From Candidatus Poseidoniaceae archaeon (GTDB lineage Archaea; Thermoplasmatota; Poseidoniia; Poseidoniales; Poseidoniaceae), in contig CALJHE010000002.1 in assembly GCA_938075675.1 (NCBI GenBank), positions 62,001-126,000 of the forward strand: a stretch of 64,000 bases of DNA, read 5' to 3'. The notes beneath the pieces were generated by a model. The model was not told the DNA's origin and ran no database searches. It worked only from the letters and a program-made list of their open reading frames with translations. The translations under genes were made by a program, and so were the position numbers. Positions 28,525 to 38,002 of this stretch are shown here, one piece after another (position 1 is the first letter of the stretch; each line of letters begins with the position of its first letter).

Positions 28525-29529
28525 ATGTCGATTGAAGATTCCATGGGTCGCCCCTTGAGGGACCTTCGAATCTCCATAACAGACCGCTGTAATTTCAGGT
28601 GCACATACTGCATGCCAAGAGAGAAATTTGGAGCTGACCACGCCTTTCTTGCTAAAGAAGAAATCCTCTCCTATGAGGAAATGACAACCGTCGTTGAATC
28701 ACTGCTACCTCTTGGACTCAAAAAAGTACGAATAACTGGGGGCGAACCTTTGCTCCGGAAAGACCTAAGCGTTTTTGTCGCAATGCTACGAGACTTAGAT
28801 TCCGAATTGGACATTGCAATGACAACAAACGGAGTTCTGCTGGAAAAGCATGCTCAAAGATTGTTTGAAGCAGGACTCAACAGAGTCACAGTGAGTATTG
28901 ATGCCGTTAATGTTGAAATGTTCCAAAGCATCACTGACAGCAGGAATACACCGGAGGAAGTCTTTACTGGAATCGAAAAAGCCCAGCAGTGTGGGCTGGG
29001 CGTTAAGGTCAACTGCGTGGTAAAGAACGGAGTGAATGTACAGGAAATCATTCCTTTGGTTCGAGCATGCTCACAACGAAAGATTGCTGTCCGTTTCATT
29101 GAATTCATGGATGTTGGAACGACCAATAACTGGAATCTCGAATCAGTCGTGACGGGTGAAGAAATGCGTCAGATAATTACGAACGACATTGGAAATTTGA
29201 AGAAGGTTCCTGCGCAACATCCATCCGATGTTGCACGTATGTGGAGTTTGGAAGATGGAACAGAGATTGGGTTTATCGAATCGGTAAGTCATCCTTTTTG
29301 TGGAAATTGCTCGAGGGCCCGCCTATCCGCTCATGGTTCAATCTACACTTGCTTATTTTCAGAGAGCGGAGTTGATATCCGAAGCATTCTGCGATTTGGC
29401 GCAACAAGCGGAGAAGTCGCCAAACTGATTCAAGAAATCTGGACAAAACGCAAGGACCGCTATTCAGAGATTCGAGGGGAAGCCAACACCGAGCGGAAGC
29501 CGGTAGAAATGTCTTTTATCGGCGGTTAA
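28525..29529 (+). CDS. moaA: Molybdenum cofactor biosynthesis radical SAM enzyme MoaA
   Basis: GRPLRDLRISITDRCNFRCTYCMP; C-terminal CGNCSRARLSAHGSIYTCL. Confidence 0.94.
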   Translation: MSIEDSMGRPLRDLRISITDRCNFRCTYCMPREKFGADHAFLAKEEILSYEEMTTVVESLLPLGLKKVRITGGEPLLRKDLSVFVAMLRDLDSELDIAMTTNGVLLEKHAQRLFEAGLNRVTVSIDAVNVEMFQSITDSRNTPEEVFTGIEKAQQCGLGVKVNCVVKNGVNVQEIIPLVRACSQRKIAVRFIEFMDVGTTNNWNLESVVTGEEMRQIITNDIGNLKKVPAQHPSDVARMWSLEDGTEIGFIESVSHPFCGNCSRARLSAHGSIYTCLFSESGVDIRSILRFGATSGEVAKLIQEIWTKRKDRYSEIRGEANTERKPVEMSFIGG

Positions 29530-30023
29530 GATTCGATAGGTGGTAAGACAACATTCACCAACACTGAATTGGTGGAGAGGTCGATAAGTTGGAATCGCCA
29601 AGTCCCAGTGTCGGAACCAATAGTTGTCGAATCAATGACAAAGTAATCCCCTTGGCTTACAGAATATCCTGCATCTCGGTCTTGGAATGATATATTCGCT
29701 CCGATGAGCCCGTACACATCCGAATCGCTCACTAAACCTCTCAATGTATTGCCTTGAGTCACATTTTCAGGCGCAAGAGAAAATTGTATTTTTGCTGGAT
29801 CAATGGTTTGGTCGAGTGAAGTCATTCGCACGACATGGAAACCGTTGGATAATCCTCGAACGCTTACAGTTGCTTGAGCTGCAGGCTTCTCTGCGGTTGT
29901 TAGAGCACCTTGCATCAAAACAAACACCATACTGGAAAGCATGACCGTTATGGCGAGCAGAAGTACAGTAGCGATAACGGGGCTCACAGCCTCGTTGTTG
30001 TTCGCCCTTCGGACACTGCGCAT
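29526..30023 (-). CDS. Archaeal type IV pilin-like protein
   Basis: Class III signal N-terminus RRANNNEAVSPVIATVLLLAITVMLSSMVFVLMQG. Confidence 0.85.
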   Translation of the reverse strand: MRSVRRANNNEAVSPVIATVLLLAITVMLSSMVFVLMQGALTTAEKPAAQATVSVRGLSNGFHVVRMTSLDQTIDPAKIQFSLAPENVTQGNTLRGLVSDSDVYGLIGANISFQDRDAGYSVSQGDYFVIDSTTIGSDTGTWRFQLIDLSTNSVLVNVVLPPIES

Positions 30024-30097
30024 GAAGCACCTGTGCAGACGATAGGTCTTGAACCAACCGTTTCAAAGTCTATTGAGGAGAGCATCTTACCGATGAA

Positions 30098-31243
30098 TCA
30101 AAACAACCACATTGGCTTATCGCATTCCATGGCACGCTTAATACCGCCAATAGGACCGAGTACTCTCAACAATGTTTCAGTGATCAAATCGCCTTTGAAG
30201 AAAGCATAACCCATGTTTTTTGAACGCAAGGAATTTTTGAGTGCTCGCCCCATTGAAGCCCTAACCCGAACCTCATATTGTTCGAGGGACGTTCCATCTC
30301 TCATGTTGTCAACAATTGCTTCAGCAGCAAAACATCCGGAAATAATGGCTTGTGAAATCCCTCCACCGTTGCTCGGCATAACTAAGCCTGCAGCATCACC
30401 AACTGCCAAAGTCGTACCGTCGACCATCGACTTTACAGGTCCACCCATTGGAATCCAACCACCGCCCCAAGAAAGTATTTCGAGGTTTAATGAATCACAA
30501 AATTCTGTCAGGTGGTCTTTCAAATTCCCTTTCAAATAACCTGCTCGAACCCCAAGACCTACATTGGCAGTGTCTGGGCCTTTAGGAATAATCCAAGCAT
30601 AACCTGACGGAGCGACTGAACCCAAGAATACATCGAAGGTTTCTGGAACTTCACCCTGTACTTGAGCGTAAACAGTTGGAACTTGGTCTTTTGGTCTATA
30701 GCGTTCATCATCGCCATGTCTTAATCGACCAACATGGGCCAATGAGCCGCTGGCATCGATAAGATAGTCAAATGAATAACGATTTTTGGTTGTTACCAAA
30801 AGATCACGGTTCAGTTTTGATTGGTGTTGGATTCGTGTCATTGCTTCACCAGTGCGAATTTCTGCTCCGGCCTGAATGGCTTTATCGCAAAGGAATCCGT
30901 CAAAATGCAGGCGATGTCCGGCAAATGCATCCAAATCAAAATGGTATGCCTTTCCCGAGGGTAGGAAAACTCGCATGTTGTCCAGGTGATGCAGACGAAG
31001 ACGGTCAGGGAATTCGAAGTAATCCTTCAGCCACTGATGCTCATCGAGATTCGAAAAAGTGCCGACAACTTCACCCCAGTTCGGAATACATTCGCCGCAC
31101 TGAGCCGGGTTTCCAACAATCTCTCGACGCTCAATAATCAGGACATCAATTCCTTCCTCGGCCAACTTCTGTGCGCAAGCCGAACCTGCAGGTCCAGCTC
31201 CGATGACAATCACTTGCCGATGCTGAACCTCTTTTCGACCCAT
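30098..31243 (-). CDS. Geranylgeranyl reductase family FAD-dependent oxidoreductase
   Basis: QVIVIGAGPAGSACAQKLAEEGIDVLIIERREIVGNPAQCGECI; GDAAGLVMPSNGGGISQAIISG. Confidence 0.9.
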   Translation of the reverse strand: MGRKEVQHRQVIVIGAGPAGSACAQKLAEEGIDVLIIERREIVGNPAQCGECIPNWGEVVGTFSNLDEHQWLKDYFEFPDRLRLHHLDNMRVFLPSGKAYHFDLDAFAGHRLHFDGFLCDKAIQAGAEIRTGEAMTRIQHQSKLNRDLLVTTKNRYSFDYLIDASGSLAHVGRLRHGDDERYRPKDQVPTVYAQVQGEVPETFDVFLGSVAPSGYAWIIPKGPDTANVGLGVRAGYLKGNLKDHLTEFCDSLNLEILSWGGGWIPMGGPVKSMVDGTTLAVGDAAGLVMPSNGGGISQAIISGCFAAEAIVDNMRDGTSLEQYEVRVRASMGRALKNSLRSKNMGYAFFKGDLITETLLRVLGPIGGIKRAMECDKPMWLF

Positions 31244-31252
31244 TCTAATACC

Positions 31253-32236
31253 TCACAAGTGTCGGTTCATGACGTATTCTGTGATGTGCAACATTAGAGA
31301 TTTAGCATCGCTGTCTGGAAACGCATCGAGTTCGTTAATTGCACGCTCAAGATGTGTTCGTACCAATATTTCAGCGTACTGCAAACTTTGAGAATAGTTG
31401 AGTAACGACATCAACTCATCGAACAATCCGTCGTGGAAGTTCTCGATGACATGTGCAAGTCGGTGACGTTCCTCTCCGTGTGATAGGGTTAGTGCGTGAA
31501 TCAATGGGAGCGTCATTTTGCCTTCAATTACATCCGCACCTCGGGGTTTACCCATTCTCTCATCACCACGCAAATCGAGCAAGTCATCCACCAGTTGAAA
31601 GGCAATGCCGAGTTCCATTCCAAAACGTTGCAAAGCAGATGCCTGGTCTTGACTCAAACCTGCAACCAAACCGGCAGCGTGGCAACCAGCTGAGAACGGA
31701 CCTGCAGTTTTCCCTCGAACAATGCTTAGATAATCTTCAGGAGAAGTCGTGAGGTTCAATACATGGTCGAGTTGGTCGAACTCTGAAACGGCAATGTTCG
31801 CACAGCATTGGGCCATTATCCGGACTATGTTTTCTTCGTAGATGCCGCCTAACCCGAATCCTTGCACAAACAACCAATCTCCGGCAATGACCGCCTTAGG
31901 AATGCCAACTCGAGTGTGAATCGTTTCAACTCCACGGCGTTGGGAAGCCTCATCGTTGATATCATCATGGACGAGCGTTGCTGTATGAATCAGTTCGAAG
32001 GCAAGAGCGAGAGGCATAATGTCGTTTTCGTCCGAGCCACCAGCGATTTCGTGAGCCAGTAGAATGAGCAACGGCCTGAGCCGCTTACCCCCAGCAAGAA
32101 GGACGGTTCCGCACAACTCAGCGACTTGTCCTGCACCATGTTCGACTTCAGATTCAATCAGTGACTCAAGCTCCGCATCGACCAAAAGTCGCATGGTCTC
32201 AAGGCGGTCACTTGCCTGTAACTGAATGCTCGACAC
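31253..32236 (-). CDS. idsA: Polyprenyl (geranylgeranyl/farnesyl) diphosphate synthase
   Basis: Asp-rich motifs LVHDDINDEASQRRG and QLVDDLLDLRGD; GGKRLRPLL. Confidence 0.93.
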   Translation of the reverse strand: MSSIQLQASDRLETMRLLVDAELESLIESEVEHGAGQVAELCGTVLLAGGKRLRPLLILLAHEIAGGSDENDIMPLALAFELIHTATLVHDDINDEASQRRGVETIHTRVGIPKAVIAGDWLFVQGFGLGGIYEENIVRIMAQCCANIAVSEFDQLDHVLNLTTSPEDYLSIVRGKTAGPFSAGCHAAGLVAGLSQDQASALQRFGMELGIAFQLVDDLLDLRGDERMGKPRGADVIEGKMTLPLIHALTLSHGEERHRLAHVIENFHDGLFDELMSLLNYSQSLQYAEILVRTHLERAINELDAFPDSDAKSLMLHITEYVMNRHL

Positions 32237-32318
32237 ATATCACCCTACAGGGGTGTCCTTCTTAACCCGTAGTCTACGCCCGTGTAATGTGAGGAGTCAT
32301 CCTCGCCGAGGTGATGCT

Positions 32319-33485
32319 GTGACAGAAAAGGTTCGACTTGAAGTCCTAACCACTGCATCACAACGTGATGGCGTACGATTACAAATCGAACGCTGCATTG
32401 AGCAAAACAGAAATCAATTTGATTTCAAACTCAGTCAAATCCCTCACATCGAAGCCGCTATTGATGCGCTCAAACAAGGCACCGGCGACCTTGTGGCGAT
32501 GAGTGCCTTGAACTGGAGAGAATTCAATGTTGAAGGCTTGAACATTGTGGGAATCTTACCTCGGCGAGAACCTACTTGGGTTCTTGTATCGAACGACAAG
32601 CCGGAATACCTCGTCTACCAAGCAGTGGTCATCTGCGACCATGAGTTGTTGCGAAGACAAATGCGACGGCTGCGTTCTGACCTAAAATTGGTTACATCCG
32701 AAGAGTTTGCAACCATGATCGGGAAATCAGATGTATTTGCAAACTTGGATGAAGAAGATAAAATCCATTGGATTGAAGAATGTCGCCAAGATGAACTGCT
32801 CGAAGGATATATTGTCGCCCGTGGGGAACATGCGGCGCTGAAATTCAAAGCCCGCCGACATACTCTCGGTCTGCAAAGAGAAAACCCCGAAAGAACACAT
32901 TTCATCCCTCCACCATTGTATGGCTTCACCTTGCTTGTAGCACGTTCCGGATTCCCTGCATCAACCGTTGCTCCGATGGTCGACTCAGGAGCAATTCTCT
33001 CTCACCGAATTGAAGCGGGTTTGCTCGATTCTTTACCTGAGCATCTTCACGGCATCATCGGTATTTTTGTCGAGCAACGCAAGTTCAAGACGGTACTCAA
33101 AGAAGCACAGCGGCGCGGTGACGACTTCACTAACGAGGTTTTTCTCAATTCTGAAAGAGCAAAAGCGCAGTCTGGCCCATCGAAATGGAAACAATCTGTG
33201 CCTCGTAAGGAAGTACCCACAACCCCTCGTATCGAAATGAAAATCGAGACCTTGAATTACGAAGGTACGGTCTCTGCCAGCGTAGAGCGCATTTGTACGA
33301 TTGAAGAAAGCCATATGGGAATGGTCAATGTTTTGAAGGAATTTGAGATTCTTCGTGACACCATGCAATCTGAGCATGAAGAAATGGTTCGGAAATACCC
33401 TGGCCTACCTGATGAATTCAGCCTATCAAGACCAGCACTGCTCAATCTTGAGCACATTCAAGCGTCTTCATCCGAAGAAGAATGA
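32319..33485 (+). CDS. Hydroxymethylbilane synthase-like protein, probably catalytically inactive
   Basis: GTG start with SD gaggtgat; VRLEVLTTASQRDGVRLQIE, GILPRREPTWVLVS, LLRRQMRRLRSDLKL and IPPPLYGFTLLVARSG resemble HemC blocks; SLKD Asp and cofactor Cys not visible. Confidence 0.5.
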   Translation: MTEKVRLEVLTTASQRDGVRLQIERCIEQNRNQFDFKLSQIPHIEAAIDALKQGTGDLVAMSALNWREFNVEGLNIVGILPRREPTWVLVSNDKPEYLVYQAVVICDHELLRRQMRRLRSDLKLVTSEEFATMIGKSDVFANLDEEDKIHWIEECRQDELLEGYIVARGEHAALKFKARRHTLGLQRENPERTHFIPPPLYGFTLLVARSGFPASTVAPMVDSGAILSHRIEAGLLDSLPEHLHGIIGIFVEQRKFKTVLKEAQRRGDDFTNEVFLNSERAKAQSGPSKWKQSVPRKEVPTTPRIEMKIETLNYEGTVSASVERICTIEESHMGMVNVLKEFEILRDTMQSEHEEMVRKYPGLPDEFSLSRPALLNLEHIQASSSEEE

Positions 33486-34039
33486 GACGACTCTTCGAGT
33501 AACGGAGCATAGCCTTGCTTAACGATGAACTCTTCAAGTTCAACTAAATCTGCCGGCTCGTTTTCGTCACATAATTCGAGAATAGATTCGTCGATTTCTC
33601 GACCGTTTCGTTCCCATGTACCCGCTGAACGTTGCAAGTCTGATGCGAATTTTTCAACAACTTCAACCGCTGTCAAATTGAGATTGAGGACCGTATGCAA
33701 AGAATCGACAATTCGGTTGTTGGCTTCTCGAAGGCGTTGAATTCTACCTGCCATATCTCGCAGGAATGTTCGTAATTCTTCAACATCATTTGAGCGTGAA
33801 AACTTGCGATGTGCTCGTTCAAAATCTTTACGCATGACGCTTATTCCCGCAACAATAGCGAGTTTGGCTTTAGTAGCATCAAGTATGGTTTCTTCTGATT
33901 CCTTCACACGAGAATGAATCATTTCTTCAAAGCCATTGTAGTGGTTTTTAAGATCCATCCAGACCAACTCCTTCAGGGAATCAACAAGAGAATTAGCCTC
34001 TTTCAAACCCTGCTTAGTCACCTTAACAGTTCTCGCCAT
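33458..34039 (-). CDS. Predicted coiled-coil protein with acidic Ser-rich tail
   Basis: ORF, heptad-like helical composition, C-term LLEESSHSSSDEDA. Confidence 0.6.
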   Translation of the reverse strand: MARTVKVTKQGLKEANSLVDSLKELVWMDLKNHYNGFEEMIHSRVKESEETILDATKAKLAIVAGISVMRKDFERAHRKFSRSNDVEELRTFLRDMAGRIQRLREANNRIVDSLHTVLNLNLTAVEVVEKFASDLQRSAGTWERNGREIDESILELCDENEPADLVELEEFIVKQGYAPLLEESSHSSSDEDA

Positions 34040-34201
34040 AATACAAAACGTAGTGTCCAAGTTCTTCAATCCATTCCCGATACATTACGCAAGACGTTGC
34101 GATGGAGTACTGGAAAGTGTCTAAGAACTGCCCTCCCGAGTGCTTCATCACAGCGAAAACACATATACCCCTTAGAACCGAATGTAACTAGAGGTGGAAC
34201 A

Positions 34202-35983
34202 GTGTCAGCCAAAAGCGAACTCTTGAACGAACTTTACCAAGCTCGTTTTGACGGTCTCAAGGAACTCGCTGTCACCTATCAACTTCCAAAAAATGGTTCG
34301 GTTGAAACGCTTCGTGCCCGTTTAATTCAGCACCTTATTCTTGATGAATGGGACCTCTCGCCAAACGGAATAAAAAACCTCATGAATGCCGAAATCGGAG
34401 AAATTTTGGGCGTATTTGGTATTAAAAAATCAGGTTCTGTTCGTGCCCGACGTCAACGGCTTTACCTTCATCTTAATCATGACCCAAAACAATTCGTTCC
34501 TGAATCCCTTGATTCGATGACAAGAGATCAGTTGCACGAACTGTGTAAGACGCTTGAATTACCTTTGTCAGGGAACAAGCAAACACTACTCGTTCGTGTT
34601 GCAGGCGTTCTCGCTTACCAACAAGGAGGCTGGGGTAAAGTCAAGAAGAGTCTACGAAGACCGAAAAGTGGAGATTCAACCATCGTGATTCCAATACCAA
34701 GCGAGGAGTCGAACAATGAATCGCCATTCCAAGAAACTCCTTCTGAGCATGAAACAGTGATCGAAAAGGTCGAAACATTCGTTTCTGAACATCCGGAAGG
34801 ATGGACCTTCGAAGAAGAAACTGAGATGCGAACTGAGCTGGCTGAAAAAGGCATACCAATTTCGCGTGCACCATTGGCAGCGTCAATTGATGACGCGCTT
34901 CGTGCAGGCCAAAACGACACCTCAAACGATACAGCGCCAGCGATGGTTCAAAGCGCCCATGTTGTTGAAAATGATGAACACAGCCTCGAAACAGAGGCTT
35001 TGCTTCTCGAACTTAACGCTCGTAATGCAGAGGTAGAAGCCGCTGGACGGGACTTTTTGGCTGTAAGCACAACCAGTGAAGTTGACGATCTTGAAGCGTT
35101 TATTGGGAGTTTGTCCAGCCATGGTTTTGCTGTAGAAACACCTGCAGTCAGAGACAGCATCCGTAACACGCTGATGGAACTTGAATTCCGCTCACAAACT
35201 GAGAAAGACGCTGTATTTTCGATGCCAAACTCATGGAGAGAGCGAGAAGCGCTTAGGAATTTTGAACTTGGCCGAGATGTCTTACGAGACCAGTTGAACA
35301 ATACCCTTGCCTCTTCAAACGGAGATTTGGTCAAAGCACGGATGTCATTCGAACAAATTGGACATAACATGGGATTGGATTTGCGCATCCCAAGTGTATC
35401 TGGGCGACTTCATGCACTTTTTGATCTCCATGTAGAAATTCATCAAGCAGAAGCATTACAAGACCCTTCTATCGCCAGAAGAAACCGAATTCTGCGCGTA
35501 CTCCAGCACGGTGCAGTACACTTCACCGATGGTGAACGAAGAACCATCGACCGAATGGAACGGAATATTGCTGGGTTTGAAGAATTGGTAGAAACTGTTC
35601 TTGAATCAAGTGAAGGGACATTCTCGGAGTCACAGCAAGCGTTGGTCATCCGTTTCCTTGAGAACCGAGGATACGAAGTCAACACCGCTGACCTTCGACC
35701 ACGAATCCTCGCATGTGCAGGTATAATCGGTGCAGAGTTGGGATTCATTTCACCTGCCGAAATACCGCGGATTGCACCAGGAGTAATGATTTCCGATACA
35801 CAAGTTGACGCAATTGTCAGCGAATTGAAGGCATTGGCTGAGGCGTTTAAACCGAAATCCGATGAACCTGCAGATGAAGAAGAAGTTCTCGCAGAGTCTG
35901 TGAGTGATGCTTCGGAAAGAGTCAGTTCGGCTCGAGGTAAAATCGACGCTATAGATGAACTCCTAGCACGACTACGTGGCTAG
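34202..35983 (+). CDS. Protein with N-terminal tandem SAP-like motifs and acidic linker
   Basis: GTG start MSAKSELLNELYQ; three SAP-like segments: FDGLKELAVTYQLPKNGSVETLRARLIQHL, EILGVFGIKKSGSVRARRQRLYLHL, TRDQLHELCKTLELPLSGNKQTLLVRVAGVL. Confidence 0.65.
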   Translation: MSAKSELLNELYQARFDGLKELAVTYQLPKNGSVETLRARLIQHLILDEWDLSPNGIKNLMNAEIGEILGVFGIKKSGSVRARRQRLYLHLNHDPKQFVPESLDSMTRDQLHELCKTLELPLSGNKQTLLVRVAGVLAYQQGGWGKVKKSLRRPKSGDSTIVIPIPSEESNNESPFQETPSEHETVIEKVETFVSEHPEGWTFEEETEMRTELAEKGIPISRAPLAASIDDALRAGQNDTSNDTAPAMVQSAHVVENDEHSLETEALLLELNARNAEVEAAGRDFLAVSTTSEVDDLEAFIGSLSSHGFAVETPAVRDSIRNTLMELEFRSQTEKDAVFSMPNSWREREALRNFELGRDVLRDQLNNTLASSNGDLVKARMSFEQIGHNMGLDLRIPSVSGRLHALFDLHVEIHQAEALQDPSIARRNRILRVLQHGAVHFTDGERRTIDRMERNIAGFEELVETVLESSEGTFSESQQALVIRFLENRGYEVNTADLRPRILACAGIIGAELGFISPAEIPRIAPGVMISDTQVDAIVSELKALAEAFKPKSDEPADEEEVLAESVSDASERVSSARGKIDAIDELLARLRG

Positions 35984-35985
35984 TT

Positions 35986-37239
35986 TCAACGTGAAGCGTA
36001 GAAGTTCTGAACGACTTGCGTTACGGTTTGAATATCGTGAATGTCTCTTCGAACTAAGTCTTCAATGATAGCTTGGCGCTGAGATACGTGCTTCTCAAAG
36101 ACATCGGGAGAAATACCGGCAGCAGTGCAAATAACTTCACGAAGTTTTGAAGGGATTCCAGTTTCTTCAATTTGATCGGTTGCAGCATTGTACTTCCAGA
36201 TGATATTCAATCGAGGCTTGTCACCTTCCATACCTGCAATTTCGGCTACTTCGGTGATTTTACGAGCAGTCTTACCGTTGACATGCAGTCGGGCTTGGAT
36301 GATAATCAAATCAAGCCCACTCAACATAATCGGAGGAACAAGCATTGGTGGGTTAATCATACGAGTCACTGTTTCTTGAGCCGTATTGGCGTGGAGGGAG
36401 CCGAAAGAACCGTCGTGTCCGGTATTCATTGCTGTAAGTAAAGTTGCAGCTTCTGGACCACGAACTTCACCAACGATAATTCGGTCAGGTCGCATACGAA
36501 GGCTGGATTTTAGACAATCGTTCATGTCAACCTCCGGAGTGCCGTCTGGGCGCTCTCGACGAGTCTCCATACGCAGCCAATGGTCGTGGTATACTTGCAA
36601 CTCAGCGGTATCCTCTACTGTCAGTAATCGACGATGCCATGGAATGTACATTCCAAGACAGTTGAGTGTGGTAGTTTTACCGGACCCGGTCCCTCCAGCG
36701 ATAACGAAATTCGCTGGTCGACTGTCAAGCCCTTCGATCCAGACCCACATCATTGCAGCAAGCCTTGAGTTGACAGTACCGAACTTCACCAAGTCAATCA
36801 TAGTGAGAGGGTCTTCCCTGAACTTACGAATGGTAAGTGTTGGACCATCTGGAGTGACTGGAGGAATTGTACCGTTTACACGGGAACCGTCAGGGAGACG
36901 GCCATCAAAAATTGGAACGAGTCCTGGTCCATCACCGAGAGGAACATTGGTGAAAGCAGCAATATTTTTGGCGATTTGAATACCTGAATCATCATCAATC
37001 CAAATGTTGGTTCGACACATGCCGTGATCTCGATGAGCGATTTTAACGCACTGCGTACCCCCGTTGTACATCACTTCTTCAAGAGCATCATCTTCGAGTA
37101 AGACCGCAAGGTCACCGTATGGATTTGGTTCGGCAGAGCCATCGACGTGATAGATTGGCGAAGGATGGTTGTCCTCTGTGTAAATCGTAACTCGACCGTA
37201 TTGTGCTAGTACTTGTTCGCCCATATGTTCATCCTCCAA
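35986..37239 (-). CDS. Type II/IV secretion-family ATPase (TadA/GspE-like, archaeal pilus)
   Basis: FVIAGGTGSGKTTTLNCLG, RPDRIIVGEVRGPEAATLLTAMNTGHDGSFGSLHANTAQETVTRM. Confidence 0.93.
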   Translation of the reverse strand: MEDEHMGEQVLAQYGRVTIYTEDNHPSPIYHVDGSAEPNPYGDLAVLLEDDALEEVMYNGGTQCVKIAHRDHGMCRTNIWIDDDSGIQIAKNIAAFTNVPLGDGPGLVPIFDGRLPDGSRVNGTIPPVTPDGPTLTIRKFREDPLTMIDLVKFGTVNSRLAAMMWVWIEGLDSRPANFVIAGGTGSGKTTTLNCLGMYIPWHRRLLTVEDTAELQVYHDHWLRMETRRERPDGTPEVDMNDCLKSSLRMRPDRIIVGEVRGPEAATLLTAMNTGHDGSFGSLHANTAQETVTRMINPPMLVPPIMLSGLDLIIIQARLHVNGKTARKITEVAEIAGMEGDKPRLNIIWKYNAATDQIEETGIPSKLREVICTAAGISPDVFEKHVSQRQAIIEDLVRRDIHDIQTVTQVVQNFYASR

Positions 37240-38002
37240 TCATCATAACTGCGCTGAGATAGAGAATCATAGAAACTGCTACCCATCCCGGCATCCACCA
37301 AAGCACGTCTTTAAAACGTCCCATCATTCGTCCGGAAACACCTACTGCTATGGCAGAGGCAGCGCCAAAGAAAGAAGAGAAGGTTGCATTGAAGGAATCA
37401 ATTTGAAAGCCCTTACTTGCCGGTGCAAAAAGTCCGACAATTACTGCAATAAGCAGTGGTAAGCCAATGCTGATGAACAACACAATCAAAAGGCCTCGAC
37501 CGGAAAGTTCCTGCTCTCGTGTATTCATCAAATCGTTCAAACGCTCATAATCCATAGCGAGGTCAGAAAGGATACCCTGTAATGGAGAATCTTGTTCAAT
37601 TGCCGTCTCGATGAGAACCATTACTCTCTGGACTTGGGAAGAACGTGTTTTCGCAGCGAAAGCCGAAAGAGCAGCGTCGAAAGACGATGAATGGCTTTCC
37701 TCGAGAGTCTCTTTAAGCAACTTTCCTAAAACACCAGGGAGGGTTTTCGATTGCTCCATCATTGCTTCTTGAATACCTCTTCCAGCACCAACGGAGTCTG
37801 AAAGAGATTCGAGGAGCGAGGGTAATGCATTCTCTATAGAACGGCGGCGTCTTCGTTCAATCATTGGAGGTACTCCGCCTGCTGCACAAGCGATTCCAAC
37901 AACAATCAATACAAGCAACAACAAATTGTCATTAAATGATTCGAGAAGACCGTAAATCATGAAATCACAACCCCGGGTCTTTTGTGTGTGCCTTGAGGCC
38001 AA
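37229..38002 (-). CDS. Type II secretion system F-family membrane protein (TadB/TadC-like)
   Basis: Follows ATPase gene order; LLESLSDSVGAGRGIQEAMMEQSKTLPGVLGKLLKETLEES plus C-terminal TMs. Confidence 0.8.
   Translation of the reverse strand: MASRHTQKTRGCDFMIYGLLESFNDNLLLLVLIVVGIACAAGGVPPMIERRRRRSIENALPSLLESLSDSVGAGRGIQEAMMEQSKTLPGVLGKLLKETLEESHSSSFDAALSAFAAKTRSSQVQRVMVLIETAIEQDSPLQGILSDLAMDYERLNDLMNTREQELSGRGLLIVLFISIGLPLLIAVIVGLFAPASKGFQIDSFNATFSSFFGAASAIAVGVSGRMMGRFKDVLWWMPGWVAVSMILYLSAVMMIGG

Noticed and set aside
36386-36979. 197-aa plus-strand ORF
   Set aside because: Antisense to the secretion ATPase; composition typical of a mirror ORF.
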